Positions 30,768-38,819 of a stretch of 64,000 nucleotides of DNA are shown in pieces. A program made the position numbers and the translations under genes. Source of the stretch: Gaiellasilicea sp033857955 (lineage in GTDB: Bacteria; Actinomycetota; Thermoleophilia; Gaiellales; Gaiellaceae); the NCBI GenBank assembly GCA_033857955.1, contig JAWVCW010000015.1, positions 67,312-131,311 on the forward strand, given 5' to 3'. Under the pieces are notes generated by a model, which did no database searches, was not told where the DNA came from, and saw nothing but the letters and a program-made list of their open reading frames with translations. How positions within the stretch are numbered: the first letter of the stretch is position 1; every line of letters begins with the position of its first letter.

Positions 30768-32117
30768 CTAGACCTCCGTCGACAGGAACACGTTCTTGAC
30801 CTCCGAGTAACCCTCGAGCGCGTGCATCCCGAGTTCCCGGCCGAACCCCGACTGCTTCATCCCACCGAACGGCGTCGCGACGCGGACCGAGCTGTTCGAG
30901 TTGACGCTGAGGACGCCCGCCTCGACCGCGCGCGCGACGCGCAGCGCTCGTGCGCCCTCTCGCGTCCAGATCGACCCGGAGAGCCCGTACGGCGTGTCGT
31001 TCGCGATCCGGATCGCCTCCGCCTCGTCGGCGAACGGGATCACCGCCGCAACGGGCCCGAAAACCTCGTCGCGGGCGATCCGGTCGTCGTTCGTCGCCTC
31101 GACGAGCGTGCACGGGAACCAGAAGCCGGCACCGTCCGGCGCATCGCCGCGAAAGAGCGGCTCGCCCTCGACGAACGAGGAGACCGTCTCGCGGTGCGCC
31201 GCCGAGATCAGGGGGCCCATCTCGGTCGCGTCATCTTCGGGATCGCCCACCTTGACGCCGCGCGTCGCCTCGATCAGCAGCTCGACGAAACGGTCGTACG
31301 CGCTCTGCTCGACGAGGATCCGCGAGCGCGCGCAGCAGTCCTGGCCCGCGTTGTCGAAGACCGCGTACGGAGCGGCCGCCGCGGCCCGCTCGAGATCGGC
31401 GTCGGCGAAGACCACGTTCGCGGACTTGCCGCCGAGCTCGAGCGTCACGCGCTTGATCGTCGCAGCGGCTCCTTGCATCACGGTCCGCCCCACCTCGGTC
31501 GAGCCCGTGAAGCCGATCTTGGCCACGTCCGGGTGCTCGACCAGGCGGCTGCCGACGACCGAACCCTTCCCGACGAGCACGTTGACGACGCCTTCCGGGA
31601 TGCCGGCTTCGAGCACGAGCTCGGAGAGCCGCAGCGCGGACATCGGCGTCAGCTCCGCCGGCTTCAGCACGACCGTGTTGCCACAGGCGAGCGCCGGGCC
31701 GAGCTTCCACGAGGAGATGTTGAGCGGGAAGTTCCAAGGCACGATCAGGCCGACGACGCCGAGGGGCTCACGGAACGTGACGTCGACACCGCCCCCGACC
31801 GGGATCGTCTCCCCGTAGTGCTTGTCGACCGCACCGGCGTAGAAGTGGAAGACCTGCGCGACCATGCCGATCTCGGCGCGCGCGCCTGCGATCGGCTTGC
31901 CGACGTTGCGCGACTCGATCCGCGCCAGCTCCTCCCCGTGCTCCTCGACGAGCGTTGCCAGGCGCCGGAGCAGACGTGCCCGGTCATTGGGCGCGGCGGC
32001 CTTCCAGGCAGGGAAGGCCGCCTTGGCGCGCGCCACCGCGGCGTCGGTCTCCTCGACGCCTGCCTGCTCGAGCTCCGCGATCGGCTCCTCGGTCGCAGGA
32101 TTGAGGACGGTCAGCAC
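30768..32117 (-). CDS. Aldehyde dehydrogenase, probably for gamma-glutamyl-aminobutyraldehyde
   Basis: GTG 32117 gives 449 residues. The aldehyde dehydrogenase core is complete: VIVPWNFPLNISSWKLGPAL, the NAD-binding GFTGSTEVGRTVMQGA, catalytic Glu in LELGGKSANVVF, and nucleophile Cys in NAGQDCCARSR. EVFGPV and PFGGMKQSGFGRELG follow. The product is slightly shorter than typical family members at the N-terminus. Context with a gamma-glutamyl-GABA hydrolase and a glutamine-synthetase-like ligase points to a PuuC-like step, oxidising an aldehyde intermediate to the acid. It starts 13 bp after the hydrolase gene. Confidence 0.9.
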   Translation of the reverse strand: MLTVLNPATEEPIAELEQAGVEETDAAVARAKAAFPAWKAAAPNDRARLLRRLATLVEEHGEELARIESRNVGKPIAGARAEIGMVAQVFHFYAGAVDKHYGETIPVGGGVDVTFREPLGVVGLIVPWNFPLNISSWKLGPALACGNTVVLKPAELTPMSALRLSELVLEAGIPEGVVNVLVGKGSVVGSRLVEHPDVAKIGFTGSTEVGRTVMQGAAATIKRVTLELGGKSANVVFADADLERAAAAAPYAVFDNAGQDCCARSRILVEQSAYDRFVELLIEATRGVKVGDPEDDATEMGPLISAAHRETVSSFVEGEPLFRGDAPDGAGFWFPCTLVEATNDDRIARDEVFGPVAAVIPFADEAEAIRIANDTPYGLSGSIWTREGARALRVARAVEAGVLSVNSNSSVRVATPFGGMKQSGFGRELGMHALEGYSEVKNVFLSTEV

Positions 32118-32130
32118 CGGCAGCCCTGCA

Positions 32131-32847
32131 CTAGCCGCGCGCCGCGCGATAGGCGCGCGCCTCGTCGACGAGCGCCCGGACGAGCGCTGCGTCCTGCCCC
32201 TCCTCCGGATGCCAGAGCACGCCGACCGCGAACCGCTTCGAAGGATCCTCGAGCGCCTCGAGCGTCCCGTCCTCGGCCCACGCGGTCTCGACAAGCCCTT
32301 CTCCGATCGTCCCGAAGCCCTGGTGATGGTGCGACTTGACAGGTGCTCGGTCACCCAGGATGGCGCCGAGCCGACTGCCCTCCTTCAATTCGACCCCGTG
32401 GTCGGCGAAGACTCCGGGGGTGTGCTTGTGCTTCTCGTCGCCGACGACGTCGGGCAGGTGCTGGACGAGATCGCCGCCGCGGGCGACGTTCAGGACTTGC
32501 GAGCCACGGCAGATCGCGAGCACCGGCATGTTTCGCTCGAGCGCCGCTGTCAACAGCGCGAGCTCGCCTCGATCCCTCTGCGGCCGCGTGCCGATCGTCT
32601 CGGGGTGTGCGTCCTGGCCGTACGCGCCCGGGTCGATGTCGGAGCCGCCGGAGAAGAGGACTCCGTCGAGGACGTCGAGTGTCTCGTCGATCCCTTCTTC
32701 GCTCGGAGGCACGAGCAGTGGCCGGCCGCCCGCCTCCTCGACCTGACGAACGTACGCGAGCGGGATCACCGCTGCGGGCACGTCCCAGACGCCCCAGCGC
32801 ACACTCGGCTCCTCGTAGGCGGTGATCCCGATCACAGGCTTAGCCAC
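32131..32847 (-). CDS. Gamma-glutamyl-GABA hydrolase-like peptidase C26
   Basis: The 238-residue product has the class I glutamine-amidotransferase-like triad: nucleophile Cys in LAICRGSQVLNVARGGDLVQ and His/Glu in GVLWHPEEGQD. It also shows the family block FSGGSDIDPGAYG. PuuD-type enzymes release GABA from gamma-glutamyl-GABA in putrescine breakdown. It overlaps the ligase gene by 8 bp and precedes the aldehyde dehydrogenase, which supports that pathway. The exact substrate is inferred. Confidence 0.9.
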   Translation of the reverse strand: MAKPVIGITAYEEPSVRWGVWDVPAAVIPLAYVRQVEEAGGRPLLVPPSEEGIDETLDVLDGVLFSGGSDIDPGAYGQDAHPETIGTRPQRDRGELALLTAALERNMPVLAICRGSQVLNVARGGDLVQHLPDVVGDEKHKHTPGVFADHGVELKEGSRLGAILGDRAPVKSHHHQGFGTIGEGLVETAWAEDGTLEALEDPSKRFAVGVLWHPEEGQDAALVRALVDEARAYRAARG

Positions 32848-34174
32848 GTTCGAAGAACCTCTCGCGCTCGTAGCAGGTGACCGCGCGGTCGAAAAGCTCC
32901 TGCTCGGTGCGCGCGTAGTTGAGGTAGTGGTCGATCACCTCGTCGCCGAACGCTACGCGCGCCATCGAGCCACCTTCGAGCGCGGCGACAGCCTCGCGCA
33001 GCGAGTGCGGAAAGCGGTCGGCGTCCGACTCGTACGCGTTGCCCTCGAGCGCCGGCGGCAGCGCGAGCCCCTGCTCGATCCCGTTCAGGCCGGCCGCAAT
33101 GATCGCGGCGAACGCGAGATACGGGTTGGCATCGGCGCCGGGGATCCGCGTCTCCGTCCGCAGCGCCGGCCCGTGGCCGACGATCCGGAAGCCGCACGTC
33201 CGGTTGTCGCGTCCCCAGGCAAGCGTCGTCGGCGCCCACGAGCCGGCCGCGTACCGCTTGTACGAGTTGACGTTCGGCGCCAGGAAGATCGCGAGCTCCT
33301 TCAAGTTGGCGATCTGCCCTGCCAGCCACCCGTTGAACTCCGCCGTCTCGCCGTCGAACGCACTTTCCTTCCCGCGCCAGAGCGAGGAGTGGATGTGGCA
33401 CGAGCTGCCGATCCAGCTGTGATCGGGCTTTGCCATGAACGTGATCGAGCAGCCGTTCAGGTGGGCGATCTCCTTCGCGCCGTTCTTGTAGATCACGTGG
33501 TTGTCCGCCATCGCGACGGCGTCGGCATACCGGAAGTTGATCTCGTGCTGCCCCGGCCACGCCTCGCCCTTCGAGGTCTCCACCTTGATTCCGGCGCCCT
33601 GCATCCCGTTCCGGATCTGGCGGATGAACGGCTCGTCGTAGGTCGCGGCCAGGATGTGGTAGTCGAGGATGTACGGCACCGACGGGGTCAGGTCGCGGTA
33701 GTGCTGTCGGTTCGCTTGCTCGTACGTCTCCTTGAGCAAGTAGAACTCGAGCTCCGAGCCGATCATCGGCGTGAAGCCGAGCGCCTCCGCCCGGTCGACC
33801 TGGGCGCGCAGCACCTGCCGGGGCGAGGGAGCCACAGGCGAGCCGTCGTGCCAACCAACATCGCACAGGACGAGCGCCGTCGCCTCGAGCCACGGGATCC
33901 GCCGCAGCGTCGCCAGATCGGGCGTCATCCCGAAGTCGCCGTAGCCACGCTCCCAGCTCGCGAGCGCGTAGCCGGGAACGGGGTCCATCTCCATCTCGAG
34001 CGCGAGGAGGTAGTTGCAGCCCTCGATCGGATGACCGGCGCCGACCTCGTCGACGAAGAACTCACCCTGCAGGCGCTTGCCCATCAGCCGTCCCTGCATG
34101 TCGGTGAAGGCGACGACGACGGTGTCGATCGCGCCCGACTCCACATCCGCCCGCAACTCGTCGAAGCTGAGCAC
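32840..34174 (-). CDS. Glutamine-synthetase-family ligase (gamma-glutamylpolyamine synthetase-like)
   Basis: GTG 34174 gives 444 residues with the GS-family beta-grasp start (VVVAFTDMQGRLMGKRLQGE). Catalytic-domain blocks are SELEFYLL, GQHEINFRYADAVAMADNHV, FMAKPDHSWIGSSCHIHSSL and RTETRIPGADANPYLAFAAI. The GSSCHIHSS block replaces the GSGMHVHQS of true glutamine synthetases, as in PuuA-like enzymes that glutamylate amines. It is first in the four-gene leftward operon and divergent from an amino-acid/polyamine permease. The family is certain; the amine substrate is inferred. Confidence 0.9.
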   Translation of the reverse strand: MLSFDELRADVESGAIDTVVVAFTDMQGRLMGKRLQGEFFVDEVGAGHPIEGCNYLLALEMEMDPVPGYALASWERGYGDFGMTPDLATLRRIPWLEATALVLCDVGWHDGSPVAPSPRQVLRAQVDRAEALGFTPMIGSELEFYLLKETYEQANRQHYRDLTPSVPYILDYHILAATYDEPFIRQIRNGMQGAGIKVETSKGEAWPGQHEINFRYADAVAMADNHVIYKNGAKEIAHLNGCSITFMAKPDHSWIGSSCHIHSSLWRGKESAFDGETAEFNGWLAGQIANLKELAIFLAPNVNSYKRYAAGSWAPTTLAWGRDNRTCGFRIVGHGPALRTETRIPGADANPYLAFAAIIAAGLNGIEQGLALPPALEGNAYESDADRFPHSLREAVAALEGGSMARVAFGDEVIDHYLNYARTEQELFDRAVTCYERERFFERG

Positions 34175-34218
34175 GAAGGCGATCCTACTGTTCGAAGCCC
34201 CTTGTGCCGTCCGACACG

Positions 34219-34250
34219 TTGACAACGATCCAGGCAGACGCGCGTAATAG
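34219..34250 (+). promoter_or_regulatory. Candidate sigma-A promoter for the permease gene
   Basis: TTGACA at 34219-34224 is a perfect -35 box. An AT-richer GCGTAATAG lies 17-20 bases downstream (34242-34250) and could supply the -10. It sits in the 108-bp gap shared with the divergent ligase operon. Confidence 0.45.
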
Positions 34251-34282
34251 CGCGGACACGTCACCAACTGGTAGGAGGGCGG

Positions 34283-35875
34283 ATGGAAACGGCACCACCC
34301 GCAGACCCGCGACACGACAGCGACGAGCAGATGCTGCACAAGCTCGGCTACGCGCAGGAGCTCTTTCGGGCGATGGGCGGGTTCCAGAACTTCGCGATCT
34401 CGTTCACGATCATCTCGATCCTCGCCGGGTGCCTGACCTCGTACTACATCGCCTTCCAGTGGGGCGGTCCGGTGGCGGTCACTTGGGGCTGGCTGCTCGT
34501 CGGCGGCTTCTGCATCATCGTCTCGCTGGCGATGGGCGAGATCGCCTCGACGTACCCGACCGCCGGCGGTCTCTACTACTGGGCCTCGAGGCTCGGGAGC
34601 CCCGCCTGGGGCTGGTTCACCGGCTGGTTCAACCTCATCGGGCAGATCGCGGTGACCGCCGCCATCGGCTACGGGCTCGCGATCTTCGCCACGTCCTTGC
34701 TGGACCTGCTCTTCAACTACCCGAACACCTCGAAGTGGATCTTCGTCACCTACACGGTGGTGATGGCGATCGCCATCCTGCTCAACCTCTTCGCGGTCTC
34801 GATCACGGCCGCCCTGAACACGATCTCGGCCTGGTGGCACATGGCCGGCGTCGCGTTCATCGTGCTCGTGCTGCTCGTCGTCCCGGACACGCACCAGTCC
34901 TTCGGCTACGTCTTCGGCGAGACCATCAACAACTCCGGGTTCAGCGGCGCAGGCTTCGGCGACTTCATGTTCCTCTACGTGTTCGGAATCGGCCTGCTGA
35001 TGGCCCAGTACACGATCACGGGCTTCGACGCCTCGGCGCACATGGCCGAGGAGACACGGCAGGCGTCGCGGACGGCGGCGACCGGAATGGTGATGTCCGT
35101 CGTCGTCTCGGTCATCTTCGGCTTCTTCCTCCTACTCGCCGTGACGTTTGCGATCCCGGACACGCAGGGCGTGATCGACGCCGGCGGCTACGCGGTCACC
35201 TACATCTGGACGACGGCGCTCGGCGCGACCTGGGCGAAGATCCTGCTCACGATCGTCGTGCTCGCGCAGATGTTCTGCCTCACTGCGTCGGTCACCTCGG
35301 CCTCGCGGATGATGTACGCGTTCTCGCGGGACCGTGCGGTCCCGGGCCACCAGCTGTGGCGTCGCATTTCGTCGCAGCGGGTGCCGCTCTACGCAGTCCT
35401 GGCTATCGGCATCCTCTCCTGGCTGCTGATGGTCCCGACTCTGAAAAACGCGGTGGTCGGCTATCTCGTCGGAACGTCGATCGCCGTGATCGGGCTCTAC
35501 ATCGCGTTCGCGATCCCCGTGTACCTGCGCTGGCGTGCCGGCGACCGCTTCGAGCGGGGTGCCTGGCACCTCGGCGAGAAGTACAAGTGGATCGACCTGC
35601 TCGCGATCGGCTGGATCGCACTGATCTGCATCTTGTTCATGCTCCCGATCGCCCCGGCGGGCGTGCCGTGGGACGACGCGTTCGACTGGAACGTCGTCAA
35701 CTACGCACCGCTCACCGTCGGAGGCGCGTTCCTCCTCTTCGGCGGCTGGTACGTGCTGTCTGCGAAGAAGTGGTTCAAGGGGCCCGTCCGCCAGGGCACC
35801 GAGGAGGAGCTCGAGCGGATCGAGGCCGGCTTCGCTGCGGGTGGCCACGCCCCGCAGCCGGACCCGGCCGCCTGA
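34283..35875 (+). CDS. APC-superfamily amino acid/polyamine permease
   Basis: The 530-residue product has about twelve membrane helices. The APC signature is near the start (FQNFAISFTIISILAGCLTS, GWLLVGGFCIIVSLAMGEIA, STYPTAGGLYYWASRL), followed by FGIGLLMAQYTITGFDASAH with MAEETRQASR, the family's conserved cytoplasmic loop. It resembles GABA/choline-type permeases. A strong ribosome-binding site (GTAGGAGGG) precedes ATG 34283. Divergent from the ligase/hydrolase/dehydrogenase operon, it probably imports their substrate. Confidence 0.93.
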   Translation: METAPPADPRHDSDEQMLHKLGYAQELFRAMGGFQNFAISFTIISILAGCLTSYYIAFQWGGPVAVTWGWLLVGGFCIIVSLAMGEIASTYPTAGGLYYWASRLGSPAWGWFTGWFNLIGQIAVTAAIGYGLAIFATSLLDLLFNYPNTSKWIFVTYTVVMAIAILLNLFAVSITAALNTISAWWHMAGVAFIVLVLLVVPDTHQSFGYVFGETINNSGFSGAGFGDFMFLYVFGIGLLMAQYTITGFDASAHMAEETRQASRTAATGMVMSVVVSVIFGFFLLLAVTFAIPDTQGVIDAGGYAVTYIWTTALGATWAKILLTIVVLAQMFCLTASVTSASRMMYAFSRDRAVPGHQLWRRISSQRVPLYAVLAIGILSWLLMVPTLKNAVVGYLVGTSIAVIGLYIAFAIPVYLRWRAGDRFERGAWHLGEKYKWIDLLAIGWIALICILFMLPIAPAGVPWDDAFDWNVVNYAPLTVGGAFLLFGGWYVLSAKKWFKGPVRQGTEEELERIEAGFAAGGHAPQPDPAA

Positions 35876-35899
35876 GCAGCGAGCGGCCGTTGCGGAACC

Positions 35900-35928
35900 G
35901 AGAGGGGCGCCCGAAGGGCGCCCCTCTC
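35900..35928. terminator. 13-bp bidirectional terminator-like hairpin
   Basis: GAGAGGGGCGCCC, loop GAA and GGGCGCCCCTCTC form a perfect stem between the convergent permease and MFS genes. The MFS stop codon lies at its right edge. There is no long U-tract on either side. Confidence 0.6.
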
Positions 35929-37189
35929 ACATCACGGACACCGGCTCCGGTGCCGCGGGTCGAGCCGACCTGATCAGCAGGACTGCGGCCGCCGCGACGA
36001 GCGCGAGCACGCCCGCGGCGAGGAAGGCGGCGGTGTATTCGCCGGTATGGGTGCGGATCAACCCGGCGCCCCAGGCAGCGGTCGCAGCGCCCAGCTGGTG
36101 CGCGGCGAAGATCCAGGCGAAGACGACGCCTGACTGCCGCCCGAAGTGGGCTGTGGTCAGCGCCGAGGTCGGCGGCACCGTCGCGACCCAGTCCAGCCCG
36201 TAGACGACAACGAAGGCGAACATCGCTGCGTGCGCCGAGTCGAAGACGATCGGGAGCGCCAACAGCGACAGCCCGCGAAGGGCGTAGTAGGCCAGCAGGA
36301 GCTTGCGGGGGTCGTACCGGTCAGTCAGCCATCCGGACGCTGTCGTTCCGACCACGTCGAAGACGCCGATCAACGCCAGCAGGCCGGCTGCGGTCACCTG
36401 GGTGATCCCGTGGTCGTGCGCAGCCGGAATCAGATGTGTGGAGACGAGCCCGTTCGTCGTGGCGCCGCAGACGAAGAAGGTCCCCGCGAGCAGCCAGAAG
36501 GTTGTCGAGCGCATCGCCATGGAGAGGGCGTCGAGCGCCGCGCCGAACGCGGGCGCGGCTGTAACGGGCGGCGGCTGCCAGCCCTCCTCCGCCCCGTATG
36601 GCGCTAGCCCGATGTCCTCCGGGCGGTCGCGCATGAACCGGAGCACGACCGGGAGGACGAGCAGCATCGCGACGACGGCAACCGCGAAGGCGGCCCACCG
36701 CCAGTCGAAGCCGGCGAGCCAGGCGAGCGCCGGCAGGAAGACGAGCTGTCCGGACGCGTAGCTCGCCGTCATCAGTCCGGTGACGAGACCTCGCCTGGCG
36801 ACGAACCAGCGGTTCGCGATGATCGCCGCCAGCGGGACAGAGACGGCGCCGGTCGCGAGGCCGTTGACGAGCCCCCAGAGCAGGAAGAGCTGCCACGTCT
36901 CGGTCATGCGGATCGTCAGCAGCGCCGACACGGCAATCGTGGCGAGCGAGACCCCGACGACGCGCCGAACGCCCGCGCGTTCCACCAGCGCCGCCGCGAA
37001 CGGCGCGCTCAGGCCGAAGCAGAGCAGGTTCAGCGAGACAGCTAAGCCGATCGTCTCGTGACTCCAACCGAACTCCTGGTGCAGCGGGATCAGGAGCACG
37101 CCCGTCGTCGAGCGGAATCCCGATGCCATCACGAGCGACAGGAACGCGACCCCGGCGACGACCCAGGCGTAGTGGACACGGGCAGTCAC
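35927..37189 (-). CDS. Major facilitator superfamily transporter
   Basis: The 420-residue product has twelve predicted helices in two halves, with the loop LVERAGVRRVVGV after helix 2 and LTDRYDPRKLLLAY at the equivalent point of the second half. HYAWVVAGVAFLSLVMASGF opens the protein, as in the monocarboxylate/oxalate-formate antiporter group of MFS. The substrate is unknown. It is transcribed towards the permease and follows an SDR gene in the same direction by 37 bp, so the two may be linked. Confidence 0.9.
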   Translation of the reverse strand: MTARVHYAWVVAGVAFLSLVMASGFRSTTGVLLIPLHQEFGWSHETIGLAVSLNLLCFGLSAPFAAALVERAGVRRVVGVSLATIAVSALLTIRMTETWQLFLLWGLVNGLATGAVSVPLAAIIANRWFVARRGLVTGLMTASYASGQLVFLPALAWLAGFDWRWAAFAVAVVAMLLVLPVVLRFMRDRPEDIGLAPYGAEEGWQPPPVTAAPAFGAALDALSMAMRSTTFWLLAGTFFVCGATTNGLVSTHLIPAAHDHGITQVTAAGLLALIGVFDVVGTTASGWLTDRYDPRKLLLAYYALRGLSLLALPIVFDSAHAAMFAFVVVYGLDWVATVPPTSALTTAHFGRQSGVVFAWIFAAHQLGAATAAWGAGLIRTHTGEYTAAFLAAGVLALVAAAAVLLIRSARPAAPEPVSVM

Positions 37190-37226
37190 GATGGTGACAA
37201 CGTCCCCACTGTGGCCCGGCTTCCCA

Positions 37227-37988
37227 TCAACCGACCCAGGCCCCTCCGTTCTGGTCGATCGCCTGGCCTGTAACGCCCCGGGCGTCGTCGGACAGGAGCC
37301 ACGCGACCGTTCCGGCGATGTCCTGCGGCTGGGACATGCGGCCGAGCGGCACCTGCTGCATCGCCTCCCGGTAGGCGTCGTCGCGCGTGCCGCCCGTCGC
37401 GGCAGCCATTCCCTCGAGCCCCTCCCACGCCATGTCGGTGTCCACCCAGCCGGGGCAGATCGCGTTCACCTGGATGTTCTCGCCGGCCAGCTCGGCAGCG
37501 AAGGAGCGGACGAGCCCGAGGAGGCCGGCCTTCGACGCCGAGTACCCGGTGTAGCCCGGAACGGCGATCCGGGCGAGGATCGACGCGATCACGACGAGGT
37601 GGCGAGTGTCGGGCCCGGGAGCGAGATGGCGAAGAGCGGCGCGCGCCGAGTAGTACGTGCCCGAGAGGTTCGTCGCCACGAGATCGTCGAAGCGGTCGCC
37701 GGGGCCGTCGGCGTTCGCGCCGCCGAGCCCGCTGTTGGCGACAAGCGCATGGATCGGACCGCGCTCGGCCGCGGCCGTGGCGAAGACGGCGTCGACCTGG
37801 TCGCGGTCGCGGACGTCGCACGCGGCTGCACCCGCCCCGATCGCAGCGGCCACCTCGCGCAGCCGCTCGAGATCGCGCGCGAGGATCGTCAGTGTCGCGC
37901 CCTCGGCCGCGAGGCGTTCCGCGATCGCCTTCCCGATCCCCTTGCCGCCGCCGGTGACGACGACGTGCTTGCCCGCGAGTCTCTGCAT
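37227..37988 (-). CDS. Short-chain dehydrogenase/reductase
   Basis: From ATG 37988 the 253-residue product shows TGGGKGIGKAIAERLAAEGA (Rossmann motif), ANSGLGG, and the catalytic YSASKAGLL with preceding Ser in VIASILARI. The end is the standard GQAIDQNGGAWVG. It is a different subfamily from the SDR at 30000. The longer frame upstream (to 38096) has unconvincing sequence. It is probably co-transcribed with the downstream MFS transporter, perhaps acting on its cargo. Confidence 0.88.
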   Translation of the reverse strand: MQRLAGKHVVVTGGGKGIGKAIAERLAAEGATLTILARDLERLREVAAAIGAGAAACDVRDRDQVDAVFATAAAERGPIHALVANSGLGGANADGPGDRFDDLVATNLSGTYYSARAALRHLAPGPDTRHLVVIASILARIAVPGYTGYSASKAGLLGLVRSFAAELAGENIQVNAICPGWVDTDMAWEGLEGMAAATGGTRDDAYREAMQQVPLGRMSQPQDIAGTVAWLLSDDARGVTGQAIDQNGGAWVG

Positions 37989-38159
37989 CAGTCCCCTTTG
38001 TCGCTCTTTGCGTGAACTTTCGCCCAGGTTCGCTCTTGCGGCCCGGTGTGTCCGAGCATAGATTCCTGGTTCGCCGCGGCCCGTTCCTTCGGTCACCCCG
38101 CCCGGCCACCTCTCCTAGTACGTCTTGCACGATCGACAAACCAACCCGTTGATTAAAGA

Positions 38160-38226
38160 AAAAGTCGCAATTTGCGACCACGGTCCTCGGAGCTCCCTTG
38201 ACGCTCGCGCGGCCCGGCCCTAGGTT
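38160..38226 (+). promoter_or_regulatory. Promoter and dyad upstream of RNA copy 1
   Basis: GTCGCAATTTGCGAC (38164-38178) is a dyad with 7-bp arms. TTGACG (38198-38203) and TAGGTT (38221-38226) are spaced by 17 bases. The same arrangement precedes copy 2, which supports both the dyad (an operator or upstream element) and the promoter. Confidence 0.6.
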
Positions 38227-38231
38227 CCCCC

Positions 38232-38440
38232 TTGCAGCGAGCACGGAGCGAGATTAGGTCGAGGCTCCACCGGAGGACGAGTAGGCGGAAGCCGAAACGT
38301 CAGTCGGAGGAGCGGACGAAATCGCCACCGACTCGCTGAATTTTTTGTGGCGCAGTCGGAAACCGGATCTGCGGCAGCAGATCCGGTTTCGCGCCAAGAT
38401 CCCTGAAGCTGCTTGGGTCGGGTTCGGGGCTCACTCATCT
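38232..38440 (+). ncRNA. Structured noncoding RNA, copy 1
   Basis: No reading frame is conserved between the two copies, but structure is. The outer helix CAGCGAG (38235-38241) pairs with CTCGCTG (38332-38338). An inner helix GCTCCACCG pairs with CGGAGGAGC, and a small GGC-GGAA-GCC loop sits within TAGGCGGAAGCCGAAA. A 14-bp 3' hairpin (GAAACCGGATCTGC / GCAGATCCGGTTTC), clamped by GGCGC/GCGCC, is followed by AAGATCCCTGAAGCTGCTTG. The inner helix differs from copy 2 with compensating changes. No known family is recognised. The start is set by the promoter; the 3' end is approximate. Confidence 0.65.
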
Positions 38441-38509
38441 CTCTCGCTCGCTGGGATCAGTGACCGACGTTAAGGCGTCGATCGCAAATCTATGCCTTCT
38501 TAAGGAAAA

Positions 38510-38573
38510 GATCGCAATTTGCGGACTTCGCGTTTTTGGAGCCCTTGCGCACTGTCTTGATCGGCCCTAGATT
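38510..38573 (+). promoter_or_regulatory. Promoter and dyad upstream of RNA copy 2
   Basis: TCGCAATTTGCG (38512-38523) repeats the core of the dyad of copy 1. TTGCGC (38545-38550) and TAGATT (38568-38573) again have a 17-base spacer. Sequence between the elements is not conserved, so their retention suggests function. Confidence 0.6.
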
Positions 38574-38578
38574 CGTCC

Positions 38579-38785
38579 TTGCAGCGAGCACGGGACGCGA
38601 GTAGGTCGAGTCCACACCGGTAGGCCGTAGGCGGAAGCCGAAAGTCCGTCGGTGTGGCGGACGAAAGCGCACCCGGCTCGCTGAATTTCTTTGTGGCGCA
38701 ATCGGAAACCGGATCTGCGGAAGCAGATCCGGTTTCGCGCCAAGATCCCTGAAGCTGCTTGGGTTGGATTCGGGGCTCGCTCATC
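38579..38785 (+). ncRNA. Structured noncoding RNA, copy 2
   Basis: The outer helix CAGCGAG/CTCGCTG, the loop TAGGCGGAAGCCGAAA, the 14-bp 3' hairpin and the tail AAGATCCCTGAAGCTGCTTG are shared with copy 1. The inner helix here is CCACACCG/CGGTGTGG, where copy 1 has CTCCACCG/CGGAGGAG, so bases on both sides have changed together. The two copies are in tandem about 347 bp apart. The gene ends about 35 bp before the MFS start at 38820, so read-through into that gene is possible. Confidence 0.65.
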
Positions 38786-38819
38786 CTTTCTGGCTTGGCT
38801 CAGCCGGTAACGTCGGGCC

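Noticed and set aside
30141..32339. A 732-codon open frame on the plus strand across the aldehyde dehydrogenase and SDR genes
   Set aside because: It is antisense to genes with complete catalytic motifs. Its product is Arg/Asp/His-rich without domains, as expected for the complement of a GC-rich gene.
38232..38785. 6S RNA, tmRNA or RNase P RNA
   Set aside because: There is no single long hairpin with a central bubble, no tag-peptide frame with alanine acceptor ends and no RNase P core motifs; two tandem copies would also be unusual.
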